From RUG12395 sp045541735 (lineage in GTDB: Bacteria; Bacillota; Clostridia; Oscillospirales; CAG-272): a stretch of 64,000 nt of DNA. This document shows, piece by piece, positions 34,124 through 42,210 of the stretch. The notes under the pieces are model-generated. The model searched no databases, was not told the origin of the DNA, and saw nothing but the letters and a program-made list of their open reading frames with translations. Both the position numbers and the translations under genes were made by a program. Each line of letters starts with the position of its first letter. Within the stretch, counting starts at the first letter, position 1. The stretch is taken from positions 1 to 64,000 of the forward strand of contig JAZQJQ010000138.1 in NCBI GenBank assembly GCA_045541735.1, given 5' to 3'.

Positions 34124-34708
34124 TTAACACGATCCGCTCTGCTCGGCTATCGCGTTCCGCCAACAACTGTGGCACATCGCTACGTATGAATCGTTACCTC
34201 CCAAAAGTATCTGTCCTCCCTCGGTAACGATCTTCCCTTTTGCGTCGATTCTGGCATTTACAACCGCTTTTTTTCCGCAAGAGCAAATGGTCTTGATCTC
34301 AGAGATCGAATCAGCAACCTCCATAAGTCTTCGGCTGCCATCAAAAAAACGTGTGAGAAAGTCCGTTCGCAGACCGAAGCACAGCACCGGTACGTCGTAC
34401 TTGTCAACTATCTTTCTAAGCTGGTCTATTTGTTTTTCAGTGAAAAACTGGCATTCATCCGCAATTATAACGTGATATTCCCTTTGCTTTGAAAACTCTT
34501 CATAAATATCCGTATCGCAAGAAACTGCATAAGCCTTTGCGGTAAGACCTACGCGGGAGGTTACGGCATCTGCACCGTCGCGTGTATCAAGTGCAGGTTT
34601 AATAAGCCACACTTTCATTCCGCGTTCCTCGTAATTAAACTTGGTTATAAGCGCATTTGCAGTCTTTGAGGACCCCATTGCACCGTACTTGAAATATAGC
34701 TTTGCCAT
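34124..34708 (-). CDS. tdk: Thymidine kinase
   Basis: 194-residue type II thymidine kinase of the nucleotide salvage pathway. P-loop GAMGSSKT at residues 9-16, the catalytic Glu in IADECQFFT, the lasso/substrate region, and two Cys pairs (CSCG and CHSC) for the structural zinc. The start was placed at 34708, preceded by GAGGGTGG; the in-frame ATG at 34768 lies within the promoter region. Monocistronic. Confidence 0.95.
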   Translation of the reverse strand: MAKLYFKYGAMGSSKTANALITKFNYEERGMKVWLIKPALDTRDGADAVTSRVGLTAKAYAVSCDTDIYEEFSKQREYHVIIADECQFFTEKQIDQLRKIVDKYDVPVLCFGLRTDFLTRFFDGSRRLMEVADSISEIKTICSCGKKAVVNARIDAKGKIVTEGGQILLGGNDSYVAMCHSCWRNAIAEQSGSC

Positions 34709-34739
34709 AAAACCACCCTCTGTTGCTCGTTCTGAGTAG

Positions 34740-34768
34740 ATTTTATTACATATTTCGACCTTTGTCAA
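34740..34768 (-). promoter_or_regulatory. Promoter of the thymidine kinase gene
   Basis: On the minus strand TTGACA (34763-34768), 17 bases, TAAAAT (34740-34745). Divergent to the methyltransferase promoter 24 bases away. Confidence 0.75.
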
Positions 34769-34791
34769 TAAATATTCTTATCCGATTGATA

Positions 34792-34820
34792 TTGAAGTTA
34801 AGACAAAAGCGTGTTAGAAT
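34792..34820 (+). promoter_or_regulatory. Promoter of the methyltransferase gene
   Basis: TTGAAG (34792-34797), 17 bases, TAGAAT (34815-34820), followed by AGGAG and the ATG at 34859. Confidence 0.6.
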
Positions 34821-34858
34821 GTAGCTGATAATACAGATCAACCATCAGGAGTACCGTT

Positions 34859-35707
34859 ATGAGTATAAGTGTAAAATTTCTCAAAGCGCTAAACAAGCTT
34901 TTCCCCGCAGTCGAGCACCCGTTAAATTTACAAAACGAAGGTAAGATGAGCTATGCTGAATGGCAATACAAATGGGGCGGCAAGACAGTTGAGTGCTTTG
35001 CACCCAAATTTACACCAGAGGATATTTTTAAGGGTAAAATAGTTCTTGATATGGGTTGCGGCGCTTCCGGTAAAAGCCTTTACTACCTCTCTATCGGCGC
35101 TAAGGAGGTAGTCGGCATCGACATAGTGCCACATTACAAGGAAGCCGCCGAGGCTTTTGCTGATAAGCTCGGTTTTTCCGACCGTTTTACGTTTATTTTA
35201 GGCGATGCACTTAATTTGCCCGTTGAGGAAAACACCTTTGACGTTGTTATAATGAACGACTTTATGGAGCACATATACGATCCCGAAAAAGCCGTAAAGG
35301 AAGCGTTGCGCGTGCTGAAGCACGGAGGAAGATTATACATCAATTTCCCGCCTTATTTTCACCCTATGGGCATCCATATGAGCGACGTTATCGGTATCCC
35401 GTGGGTGCATATGCTGTTTACACAAAAAACACTCATTACAGCATATAAGGATCTGGTAAAGGGTCTTCCCGACGAGAAGGAGAGGCTCTCCCTCCGTTTC
35501 AGTATCGATGAAAAAGGCAAAGAATATATCAGCTACCTCAACAAGATGACGATCCGCAAATTCCGCGCTATAGCTAAAAAAATGAACTTGGATATCTATT
35601 GGTATAACGAGATCCCACTGAGAAGTTATTTTAATCTGTTTGCAAAAACGCCGATTCTTAAAGAAATGTTCGTAAAGATGTGCGCGTGTGTCATTGAAAA
35701 GAAATAA
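34859..35707 (+). CDS. Class I SAM-dependent methyltransferase
   Basis: 282-residue methyltransferase. Motif I is VLDMGCGASGKSLYYLS, the acidic ribose-binding residue is in VVGIDIVPHY, motif II/IV is NTFDVVIMNDFMEHI, and LRVLKHGGRLYINFPPYFHP is typical of UbiE/small-molecule methyltransferases. The C-terminal third after FTQKTLITAYK is less conserved and may select the substrate. It stands alone between two promoters and a hairpin. Substrate unknown. Confidence 0.9.
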   Translation: MSISVKFLKALNKLFPAVEHPLNLQNEGKMSYAEWQYKWGGKTVECFAPKFTPEDIFKGKIVLDMGCGASGKSLYYLSIGAKEVVGIDIVPHYKEAAEAFADKLGFSDRFTFILGDALNLPVEENTFDVVIMNDFMEHIYDPEKAVKEALRVLKHGGRLYINFPPYFHPMGIHMSDVIGIPWVHMLFTQKTLITAYKDLVKGLPDEKERLSLRFSIDEKGKEYISYLNKMTIRKFRAIAKKMNLDIYWYNEIPLRSYFNLFAKTPILKEMFVKMCACVIEKK

Positions 35708-35760
35708 CAACAATAACTGATCGGAAAGACAATTATCAATCATTTTCTAATGTGAAGAAA

Positions 35761-35802
35761 GCAGCTGCTGCAAACGATTGAAAACATTTGCAGCAGCCGC
35801 TT
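35761..35802. terminator. Bidirectional hairpin between methyltransferase and XRE regulator
   Basis: 11- to 13-base-pair stem (GCTGCTGCAAA / TTTGCAGCAGC, extended by GC pairs) with a 12-base loop between convergent genes. T-rich stretches lie on both sides. Confidence 0.75.
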
Positions 35803-35821
35803 TAGATTTAAAAAGAAAAAC

Positions 35822-36667
35822 TCATTTCAAATACGGTTTTGTCCTGCCGCCCATATAGTAGGCGAATACCTCAGGCTTATCTATTATCTCTCTCGCGAAA
35901 ATCAGAAGCGCAATAAATGACGGCGTGGGACTAAAATGATACACTGTTTGCAGCTCGTCATCCATTTCTATCTGCGATGAATAGACTAAGCTGTATTTTT
36001 TTAGCGTTTTCAATATTTCGTTCGCTTTTTCATACTCGACCGCAAGATTTTTTACAAGCAATGCGGGAGTGAAGGCTTTTTTATGATCGCGCTTATACAA
36101 AAGCAAACATGCGTCCCAAAAAGCCTTATCGGAAAGCTCCTTGAAAAACAAAGGATAATCAATACCGTTAAAATAAGCAGCATCGCAGTTTTCGGGATCT
36201 TTCACGATCAAAAAATACTGAAGACGGTTTGCAATACCCATACGAGTAAATCCGTCATTCTGCATTATCGACGAGTAATGCTGCACGTTCGCACCGATGC
36301 CTTTTTCATATTCTTCAATGCTGCACGTTCCGGCTGTGCTACTGTTTGGCATAAGGGCGCGTTCCATATCCCAGCAATAGTTAAATACAAGGTTTAGGCG
36401 CTTATCGCGTGCAGTCTCGCCGACCTTTTCCATCAATGCGGATTGAAGATCTCTGTAATCTGTTACGCTTCTGCCAAACAAAAGATCAACTGAAACGGAA
36501 AAGAAGTCCGCAATCTTTGGCAGAAGGTCTGTGTCCGGTACTCCGCCGTTCTCCCATTTTGACACAGCCTGCGCACTTACCCCAACGTAATTTGCAAGTT
36601 CTTCCTGCGTTATTCCCTTCTCCTTGCGTAAACGTGCGATCTGCCTGCCTATCATTTCTGTAGCCAT
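35822..36667 (-). CDS. XRE family transcriptional regulator with alpha-helical C-terminal domain
   Basis: 281-residue regulator. The N-terminal helix-turn-helix (residues 5-62: IARLRKEKGITQEELANYVG, SAQAVSKWENGGVPDTDLLP, DFFSVSVDLLFGR) is of the Cro/CI type. The remaining 200 residues are a ligand- or partner-binding region seen in clostridial XRE proteins, with a winged-helix-like end (EIDKPEVFAYYMGG) that is not assigned. Alone on the minus strand; target not evident. Confidence 0.88.
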   Translation of the reverse strand: MATEMIGRQIARLRKEKGITQEELANYVGVSAQAVSKWENGGVPDTDLLPKIADFFSVSVDLLFGRSVTDYRDLQSALMEKVGETARDKRLNLVFNYCWDMERALMPNSSTAGTCSIEEYEKGIGANVQHYSSIMQNDGFTRMGIANRLQYFLIVKDPENCDAAYFNGIDYPLFFKELSDKAFWDACLLLYKRDHKKAFTPALLVKNLAVEYEKANEILKTLKKYSLVYSSQIEMDDELQTVYHFSPTPSFIALLIFAREIIDKPEVFAYYMGGRTKPYLK

Positions 36668-36840
36668 ATTCTTACTCCCTCAGTATTTCAAAAGCGTTTA
36701 CTTTGGCTATATATTAGCACAATCGCCGGTTGATTTCAATAGAGGTGACGTTGACGAAAACAAATGCAGGTTGAGTCCACCGAAAACAATATGAAAACAT
36801 ATTGTAGCAAGCCTTTACACGTGATATAATATGATTACTT

Positions 36841-36948
36841 ACCGAGCCGATGGTCACGCATACCTATACGCTTGCGAGAATCGACGAGGCATACGAGCTG
36901 TTTGAGAATAAGCGCGACGGTGTTATTAAGATCGTGGTGGAGTGTTGA
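36841..36948 (+). pseudogene. Remnant of a zinc-type alcohol dehydrogenase gene (last ~35 codons)
   Basis: A 35-codon open stretch ending in TGA reads as the C-terminal tail of medium-chain NAD(P)-dependent alcohol dehydrogenases (VTHTYTLARIDEAYELFENK, then RDGVIKIVVEC). Upstream the frame is closed within three codons and there is no start, so only the 3' end of a former gene survives. Its GC-richer codon use resembles the core genome, not the AT-rich island that begins right after it. It marks a deletion or insertion breakpoint. Confidence 0.7.
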
Positions 36949-36983
36949 AAATAATGTGTGATAATTGCGAGGTGGTCCAAATA

Positions 36984-37832
36984 ATGATTTCTAAAAATTT
37001 TAAATTTTTATATAAGCATTTTAAAGATAAGCAAGAAGTATTGGCGAAAATGTTTAATGTCCCACAAAGCAATATTAGTGGATACATAAATGGAACGAAA
37101 CCAATCCCTACAGATATTTTGCATAAAATCGCTATTAGATATAGTGTAAGTGTTGATGATCTGGTTAATAAAGATATATCCTTGGAATTTGATACACCAC
37201 AAACAATAGAGTTGAAAGACACCATGAATTTTAGCGAAAATATGTTTCCTATTCTTACCTCGAACATTGCCAAAACGAACGATAATTTTAATCGTGCACA
37301 TAATATTTTGCTTGATACTTTACGATTGGATACGCTGGATGCTTTTTACGGAAAAATTAATATATTAGAGCATGCCATAACTCTGTTTCAAAAGGCATGG
37401 AATGAATCTAAAAGTTATGTTGCACTATCTAATTGTTTATCAACAATTTTGTTGATCTATACTTTTTATAGTCAGAGAGGCATCCATATTGGGCAGGAAT
37501 TGATTAAAAAAGGAGCTTTAAGTTCATTTGATATTGAAAGTAGTTTCCTTCGAGATCCAAGAAAACCCGAATCTACCAATCCATATGAAGAGAAACAAAA
37601 GACATTTTTTGAAAAATACGATGACCTTGTATATGAAAGTATCAAGTCGTTGAAAGGTAATTCCCAATTTTCTGAGCTGGGTGATTATTATTTAGCAATG
37701 TGTTATTTTGTTGGCTTTGCAGAAGATTTTATAAAATATGAGGAATGCTCGCGCACAGGACTTTATATGCTTATTCAACTTAGTAAGATTGACAATAAAT
37801 ATGCAGACAAGTTTTTTGATACCATGCCTTAA
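36984..37832 (+). CDS. XRE-type helix-turn-helix protein of an AT-rich island
   Basis: 282-residue protein with an N-terminal Cro/CI-like helix-turn-helix (about residues 5-60: KDKQEVLAKMFNVPQSNISG, NGTKPIPTDILHKIAIRYSV). A long alpha-helical C-terminal part was not recognised (TLDAFYGKINILEHAITLFQ, LGDYYLAMCYFVGFAEDF). The base composition is clearly more AT-rich than neighbours, suggesting transfer. The start at 36984 has GAGGTGG about 9 bases upstream; an in-frame ATG at 36942 overlaps the dehydrogenase remnant. It is followed by two small genes under a separate promoter, so it may regulate them. Confidence 0.75.
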   Translation: MISKNFKFLYKHFKDKQEVLAKMFNVPQSNISGYINGTKPIPTDILHKIAIRYSVSVDDLVNKDISLEFDTPQTIELKDTMNFSENMFPILTSNIAKTNDNFNRAHNILLDTLRLDTLDAFYGKINILEHAITLFQKAWNESKSYVALSNCLSTILLIYTFYSQRGIHIGQELIKKGALSSFDIESSFLRDPRKPESTNPYEEKQKTFFEKYDDLVYESIKSLKGNSQFSELGDYYLAMCYFVGFAEDFIKYEECSRTGLYMLIQLSKIDNKYADKFFDTMP

Positions 37833-37869
37833 TTATCGTGAATCGCGATATTGTTGCCGTAAAAATCTA

Positions 37870-37898
37870 TTGCCTTCATTTGCTAATAATGATAGAAT
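37870..37898 (+). promoter_or_regulatory. Promoter of the two small island genes
   Basis: TTGCCT (37870-37875), 17 bases, TAGAAT (37893-37898), 45 bases before the ATG at 37943. Confidence 0.5.
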
Positions 37899-37942
37899 AT
37901 AAATGCAAACAACCAAATCATTAAACAAATGGAGGTGCATTT

Positions 37943-38302
37943 ATGTACGATGCTTGCGATGTATTACACGCTTCTTTTTGCTCCGCTGATGTAGCCAATC
38001 ACGTTCTGCGCGAATATGGTGAAGGTAGCATGGGAAAAGGAATTCGAAAGTTAGCTGGGGAGATGCTAACAATCGGAGGACAACAGAGTTATGGTATCGG
38101 TTATGATGCAGGAGTTTCGGATACCTATCCGGCAGCATTTAAGGACGGTGCTGTGACAGGCTCAATCATTTGCGCTTGCGCAGTTGGTTTGATCGGATTC
38201 GGTGTTTGGTGCACCAAAAAACTAATTGAACACCATAACGCAAAAAAAGAAGCAACCCAACTACTTACCGAAACTGCAGAGGAGGTGTCTGCTAATGCCT
38301 AA
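37943..38302 (+). CDS. Small membrane protein of the island, 119 aa
   Basis: No family recognised. The first 70 residues are polar with a glycine-rich, aromatic stretch (MLTIGGQQSYGIGYDAGVSD). One membrane segment follows (AVTGSIICACAVGLIGFGVW), then a basic, charged helix (TKKLIEHHNAKKEATQLL). A strong GGAGGTG site precedes the ATG. It overlaps the next small gene by 8 bases, so the two are co-translated. A one-helix protein with a small cytosolic partner could be a toxin/antitoxin, holin-like or immunity pair; nothing in the sequence decides. Confidence 0.7.
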   Translation: MYDACDVLHASFCSADVANHVLREYGEGSMGKGIRKLAGEMLTIGGQQSYGIGYDAGVSDTYPAAFKDGAVTGSIICACAVGLIGFGVWCTKKLIEHHNAKKEATQLLTETAEEVSANA

Positions 38303-38480
38303 GAACAAACTGGATGCAGTCAATTTTTGTAAAATACTTGACATGTTTGGAGAGGAAGCCGCAAGAGATACTCTCAAAGATGTTAACGATGGCAAAATTA
38401 GTGAAAAGACCATCGAAAAGTATCTTTACGATGAAACCGAAACAAAGGAGCAGTATGCAGAACGCCTCAAACGAGAGTAA
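38295..38480 (+). CDS. Small cytosolic protein of the island, 61 aa
   Basis: No family recognised. A 61-residue charged helical protein (MPKNKLDAVNFCKILDMFGE, ending in QYAERLKRE). The start at 38295 lies inside the end of the membrane gene, preceded by GAGGAGGTG about 7 bases away. The open frame further upstream is only the shadow of that gene. Coupling suggests a functional pair with the membrane protein. Confidence 0.65.
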   Translation: MPKNKLDAVNFCKILDMFGEEAARDTLKDVNDGKISEKTIEKYLYDETETKEQYAERLKRE

Positions 38481-38525
38481 AATTTTCTACGCAGTAACCA
38501 AAGAAAAGCCAATTGAAAACAAAAA

Positions 38526-38555
38526 ACGGCGGTTCTCAGAGCAGAGAACCGCCGT
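38526..38555 (+). terminator. Terminator after the island gene pair
   Basis: 12-base-pair perfect stem (ACGGCGGTTCTC / GAGAACCGCCGT) with a 6-base loop, followed by CATTTTG on the plus strand and preceded by an A run for the minus strand. Confidence 0.8.
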
Positions 38556-38623
38556 CATTTTGCATGAAATAAAAGTCTGAAAGTGCAGAAAATCCTTATG
38601 GAATATAGCCTTTTTGTGCCAAA

Positions 38624-38645
38624 TGTGGTCAAACATGTGGTCAAG
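38624..38645. repeat. Short tandem repeat TGTGGTCAA
   Basis: Two copies of TGTGGTCAA spaced by three bases, in a stretch (38581-38738) between the island terminator and the tRNA with no convincing gene. Possibly part of a former attachment or recombinase-binding site. Confidence 0.4.
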
Positions 38646-38738
38646 CCTGTTTTTGAAGCCATTTTGGGCAAAAAAATAGCGGACATTTTCGAGGCGGTTC
38701 AAACACCAAAAAGCCCGAAAAAGCCCGTAAAATTAAGA

Positions 38739-38769
38739 AAAACGAGGGTTCGTTATGAACCCTCGTTTT
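38739..38769 (-). terminator. Terminator of tRNA-Pro
   Basis: 13-base-pair perfect stem (AAAACGAGGGTTC / GAACCCTCGTTTT) with a 5-base loop directly at the 3' CCA of the tRNA, followed on the minus strand by TTTTTC. Confidence 0.9.
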
Positions 38770-38844
38770 GGTCTGAGTGACAAGACTTGAACTTGCGGCC
38801 TCTACCACCCCAAGGTAGCGCGCTACCAGCTGCGCCACACCCAG
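38769..38844 (-). tRNA. tRNA-Pro (anticodon GGG)
   Basis: Full cloverleaf on the minus strand: acceptor CTGGGTG pairing with CACTCAG, D arm GCGC-AGCTGGTA-GCGC, anticodon stem CTACC/GGTAG around the loop TTGGGGT (anticodon GGG), T arm with loop TTCAAGT, discriminator A and encoded CCA. The short AT-rich island ends about 30 bases from its 3' end, a usual place for integrative elements. Confidence 0.95.
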
Positions 38845-38935
38845 ACGCGCGTTCGTTTTGAAAGGCTATACCTACCGAGAAAGGCACGGCGGCTTCCATC
38901 AGGAAAACCAGTCAACTCGTTTTGGCGCGAGATTG

Positions 38936-38964
38936 ATTATAGCACAGCAAGCCGGGGATGTCAA
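38936..38964 (-). promoter_or_regulatory. Consensus promoter of tRNA-Pro
   Basis: On the minus strand TTGACA (38959-38964), 17 bases, TATAAT (38936-38941). A leader of about 85 bases precedes the mature tRNA 5' end at 38844; it would be removed by RNase P. Confidence 0.9.
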
Positions 38965-39023
38965 GGCTTTTTGGAAAATATTCTAAAAAAGTTTTTATGT
39001 CGAAACAAGGAATATTTAATAAG

Positions 39024-39725
39024 TCAACCAAGGAAGAATTTTTTGCGCAAGGATTCCTTTAACGGCTTTACGATACCTATAACGATCAACAACATACCAA
39101 TGACAAACAGCGACGCAAAGGAACAAGCAGACCAAAAAACGGGCGACACGATCCCAAAGGTGACCCAGATCAAAAACTCAATAAGCACTGTCCACAGTCC
39201 GAGAGCTATGGTAGCTCCTCCAAAAATAAACAGATATCCTCTCCGAATATAGCAGCAAAGCGAAACAACAGCGCAGCATATCATGCCGAAAGCGCCTGCA
39301 ACGGGAAAGGCAAAAGAGAGAAACCAATTCCCTCCCGCCTGCTCAAGGTCTATATACAAGAGATACAGCAATATAGCCGCAAAATCACTGCCGACAAAAA
39401 TAATCGGCGGTGCATGTTTGAACCAGCAAGGTAAAATAAGAATAATGTACCCAAGCAGCACACCGCCCGCAACAAGACCGGACCACGTTACGGTCGCATG
39501 CCACGCAAGCTCGAATATCACAGGCAAAACAAAGGGTATAAACCAAAGTATGCTGATAACGAACAGCAGTCCTCGTCTGTTATATTCCTCGGACTGAAAT
39601 TCCTTATTGGGATAGGTAGGCTGCGCATCAGACTGAGGCAGATCTGGGTGATATGCCCTTGTGTTGCAAACGGGGCAGAGCTTCTGCCCTTCCGACAGCT
39701 TTATACCGCAATTTACGCAATACAT
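39024..39725 (-). CDS. Zinc-ribbon membrane protein, DUF6320-like
   Basis: 233-residue protein with an N-terminal zinc ribbon (MYCVNCGIKLSEGQKLCPVC) and about six membrane segments, starting FVISILWFIPFVLPVIFELA. It resembles DUF6320 proteins, which in Clostridia accompany alpha/beta hydrolases and alcohol-acetyltransferase-like proteins. That is the case here: it begins 2 bases after the stop of the hydrolase/acyltransferase fusion. Role unknown, perhaps membrane delivery of the product or partner. Confidence 0.75.
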   Translation of the reverse strand: MYCVNCGIKLSEGQKLCPVCNTRAYHPDLPQSDAQPTYPNKEFQSEEYNRRGLLFVISILWFIPFVLPVIFELAWHATVTWSGLVAGGVLLGYIILILPCWFKHAPPIIFVGSDFAAILLYLLYIDLEQAGGNWFLSFAFPVAGAFGMICCAVVSLCCYIRRGYLFIFGGATIALGLWTVLIEFLIWVTFGIVSPVFWSACSFASLFVIGMLLIVIGIVKPLKESLRKKFFLG

Positions 39726-39727
39726 AA

Positions 39728-41962
39728 TTACTCCCCTCCCCTTGTGTTACTTTCCGCTGTCGGCATAATGCCGAGCTCACGGAGTGCTTGGTATATTTCG
39801 TATTCAAGAACGGGCTCCGCAATATTACGGATAATATTGAGTACGAGCTTTCCGTTATACGTTATTGCAGAGGTATTATACGGAGCGCTTGACTGTGAAC
39901 CTAGCACAAAATCTAGTCTGTCCACGTAGCGCGCAAACTCATCGGGCATTTTTACGGCACCAAGATTAGAAAAGCTGAAGCAGGACTTTCGTTCGCCTAC
40001 TGCATTGAATATCATCTTCATTACTATATCTTTTATAAAAAGCGGAACGAGCTTCATTGCAAGCGGCTTTTCGCTGTTTACGTTGGTAGCTATCATTGCC
40101 GCCATATTTTTTTCCGTTATCTGCAGTTTTAACTGATGGTGCACTATCTCGCATATCTCATCAAATCCGTATTTGCCAAGCCGCGGATCAATTCCCGGTG
40201 TAGCGTACAACACGAAATTACGAAGCGAACGTGAAGGAAATATCTTACGCAAATTAACGGGAACACACACCTTGATCGGCAGATGTTTCTTTTTATTTAA
40301 CACGCGTTTTTCCTGCACGCGCGCTGCCGCACTTATAAGAACTGAAGTAAGATAAGCCGTAACGGTCACACCGCGCTTTTTCGCCTCGTTCTTTACCGTT
40401 TCGGCATCAAGAATGAAACTTGTGTTCGTGCGGAACCCATCGACTTCGCGTTTACCTTTAATACGGAACGAGTTTGTGTCTGCCCGGGATGCGGGAGTGG
40501 GTCCGGCATATTTTTGAAAACTGTCCTCAAGCTCGGCTTCAGCCGGTTTTTCGAGGCGGTCAAGTACTCCGTTTCCTATAGGTACCTTTACACCGTGTTT
40601 CTGATAAAGATATTCGCTGACCAGCGTCTTTAAGAACACAAGTCCGCCGTTACCGTCTGTAAGTGCGTGGAAGAACTCGACTGCGATCCTTTTTTCATAT
40701 ACGATAACGCGGAAAGCACATTTGCTGATATCGTCAAACGGCATACGAGAAAGTGGGTACGGCTTTTCTTCAAGTATATCAGGCGCGCGGGGCACTTCCT
40801 CCAGATAATACCAAAACAGTCCGCGTCTTACGCGCATTGCAATTGAGGGGAAACGCCTTACTGTAACGTCGAGCGCGATCTTTAATACAGAAACGTCCAC
40901 CTCCTCGCCAAGCGTTGCAGAGAGGCGGAAAAGATTGCTCCAGTTGCGGCTCATTGACGCGGGAAATATTTTAGCCGCGTTATCGAGCGCAAGCCAGCGG
41001 AGCTTTTTTTGGCTGCTGATGTGCTTCTTTATAAAGTCGGATATCTTATCGAAATCCGATTCAAATTCCTTCAGACAGTATAGCACATAGCCGTGCCACA
41101 TTCCCGGAGCCACAACAAGCTCGCTCTCCGCGCCGCTCCCAAGCAGCCGCTCGTGCATATTTGCGGCATCGTCAAGCATTATCTCGTCACTGCCTACAAA
41201 GATAAGAGACGGAGGCATATCGGAAAGGTCCGCAAACAGCGGGGACAAACGAGGATTGCTTTTTGTTATTCTATCGTTCTCCGCATCGTCATTTACACGG
41301 GGAAACACGTTCTTTCCGTCGGTTACCGAGCCGTACGCATAGCAGTCCGCAAAATACTTTAAACGCTCCGGCGTCATCGAAACGTCGTTTTTCAGATTCT
41401 GGATGTAAGAATTGCCGGATAGGGTGAGATCCGTCCACGGAGAGATCGCAATTATACCCGCAGGCATACTTCTTCCCTTTTCCTTCAATTTATCGCAAAG
41501 CGCGTAGCAAAGTCCTCCGCCCGCGCTCTCTCCGCATATCATTATTTGGGAAGCTTCGTAACCGCTTGAAAGCAAATATCCGTACGCATCGAGGCAGTCC
41601 TCAAGAGCAGTGGGGAAAGGATACTCCGGTGCAAGGCGGTAGGCACAGCAAAACACCTTGATGCCGCATTTTGCCGCAAGCACACTTCCAAATCCCTTAG
41701 CATAAGCAAGATTACCGCATATATATCCACCTCCGTGTAGGTATAGGATTACCCCCGCGGAAAGCTCGTCGATCGGAGTTATCATAGAGCACTCCATATT
41801 CGCAACACGGAAGTCCTCGTACTCCACCTCGCTTTTTTGAAAGCTTGCAAGCAGCGCACCGATGGCATCCTGCCCCTTGCGTACTGCGGAAAGGGAGCTT
41901 TTTTCAATGATCGGCTTGAATATACTCATCTGCGTGCGTATAAGCTTTTTTACGTAACGCAT
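39728..41962 (-). CDS. Alpha/beta hydrolase - acyltransferase (HxxxDG) fusion
   Basis: 744-residue fusion. Residues 1 to about 315 are an HSL-type esterase: oxyanion HGGG (76-79), nucleophile Ser146 in GESAGG, acid in GSDE (about 259) and His290 in GMWHGY. Residues about 325-744 resemble alcohol-acetyltransferase/PapA-type condensation folds with the catalytic HALTDG (His432, Asp436), the mid-domain TAYLTSVLISAAARVQEK and the late SFSNLGAVKMPDE. In many Clostridia the two are separate genes. The start has GGAAAGGAGAGGG upstream. One chain that could both hydrolyse and transfer acyl groups suggests lipid or ester remodelling; substrates are unknown. Confidence 0.88.
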   Translation of the reverse strand: MRYVKKLIRTQMSIFKPIIEKSSLSAVRKGQDAIGALLASFQKSEVEYEDFRVANMECSMITPIDELSAGVILYLHGGGYICGNLAYAKGFGSVLAAKCGIKVFCCAYRLAPEYPFPTALEDCLDAYGYLLSSGYEASQIMICGESAGGGLCYALCDKLKEKGRSMPAGIIAISPWTDLTLSGNSYIQNLKNDVSMTPERLKYFADCYAYGSVTDGKNVFPRVNDDAENDRITKSNPRLSPLFADLSDMPPSLIFVGSDEIMLDDAANMHERLLGSGAESELVVAPGMWHGYVLYCLKEFESDFDKISDFIKKHISSQKKLRWLALDNAAKIFPASMSRNWSNLFRLSATLGEEVDVSVLKIALDVTVRRFPSIAMRVRRGLFWYYLEEVPRAPDILEEKPYPLSRMPFDDISKCAFRVIVYEKRIAVEFFHALTDGNGGLVFLKTLVSEYLYQKHGVKVPIGNGVLDRLEKPAEAELEDSFQKYAGPTPASRADTNSFRIKGKREVDGFRTNTSFILDAETVKNEAKKRGVTVTAYLTSVLISAAARVQEKRVLNKKKHLPIKVCVPVNLRKIFPSRSLRNFVLYATPGIDPRLGKYGFDEICEIVHHQLKLQITEKNMAAMIATNVNSEKPLAMKLVPLFIKDIVMKMIFNAVGERKSCFSFSNLGAVKMPDEFARYVDRLDFVLGSQSSAPYNTSAITYNGKLVLNIIRNIAEPVLEYEIYQALRELGIMPTAESNTRGGE

Positions 41963-42178
41963 ATTCCCTCTCCTTTCCGGTTGTTCGGTATGTAATGGTT
42001 ATTAAAAGTATACCACGAGAGGTAGTAAAATGCAACATAAAAATAGCCTATGCCGACACGCTCGATGTCTTCCGCTTTGGGTTTCTTTATTTTCGTTTTG
42101 TAAAACTGTTCCCTAAGAGCCTCATTTTCTGCCTTGAGCCGAATGTTTTCAAGGTTAAGCGCTTCGATGTCCTCGGAA

Positions 42179-42210
42179 GGCAGGATAACATCCGTATCCT
42201 CTGCGGAGTA
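42179..42210 (-). repeat. 32-base direct repeat, copy 1 (polyvalent-protein box)
   Basis: Exact copy of 42857-42888, encoding the YSAEDTDVILP box (contains GGATAACATCCGTATCCTCT on the plus strand). A diverged third copy lies at about 44172-44213. High identity suggests recent duplication or a selected linker. Confidence 0.8.

Noticed and set aside
36684..36838. Promoter or operator upstream of the XRE regulator and island
   Set aside because: Several AT-rich -10-like boxes but no pair with convincing spacing.
37870..38300. Could the island's small membrane protein be a bacteriocin?
   Set aside because: A Gly-rich stretch is present, but there is no leader with a GG cleavage site and no exporter or immunity gene nearby.
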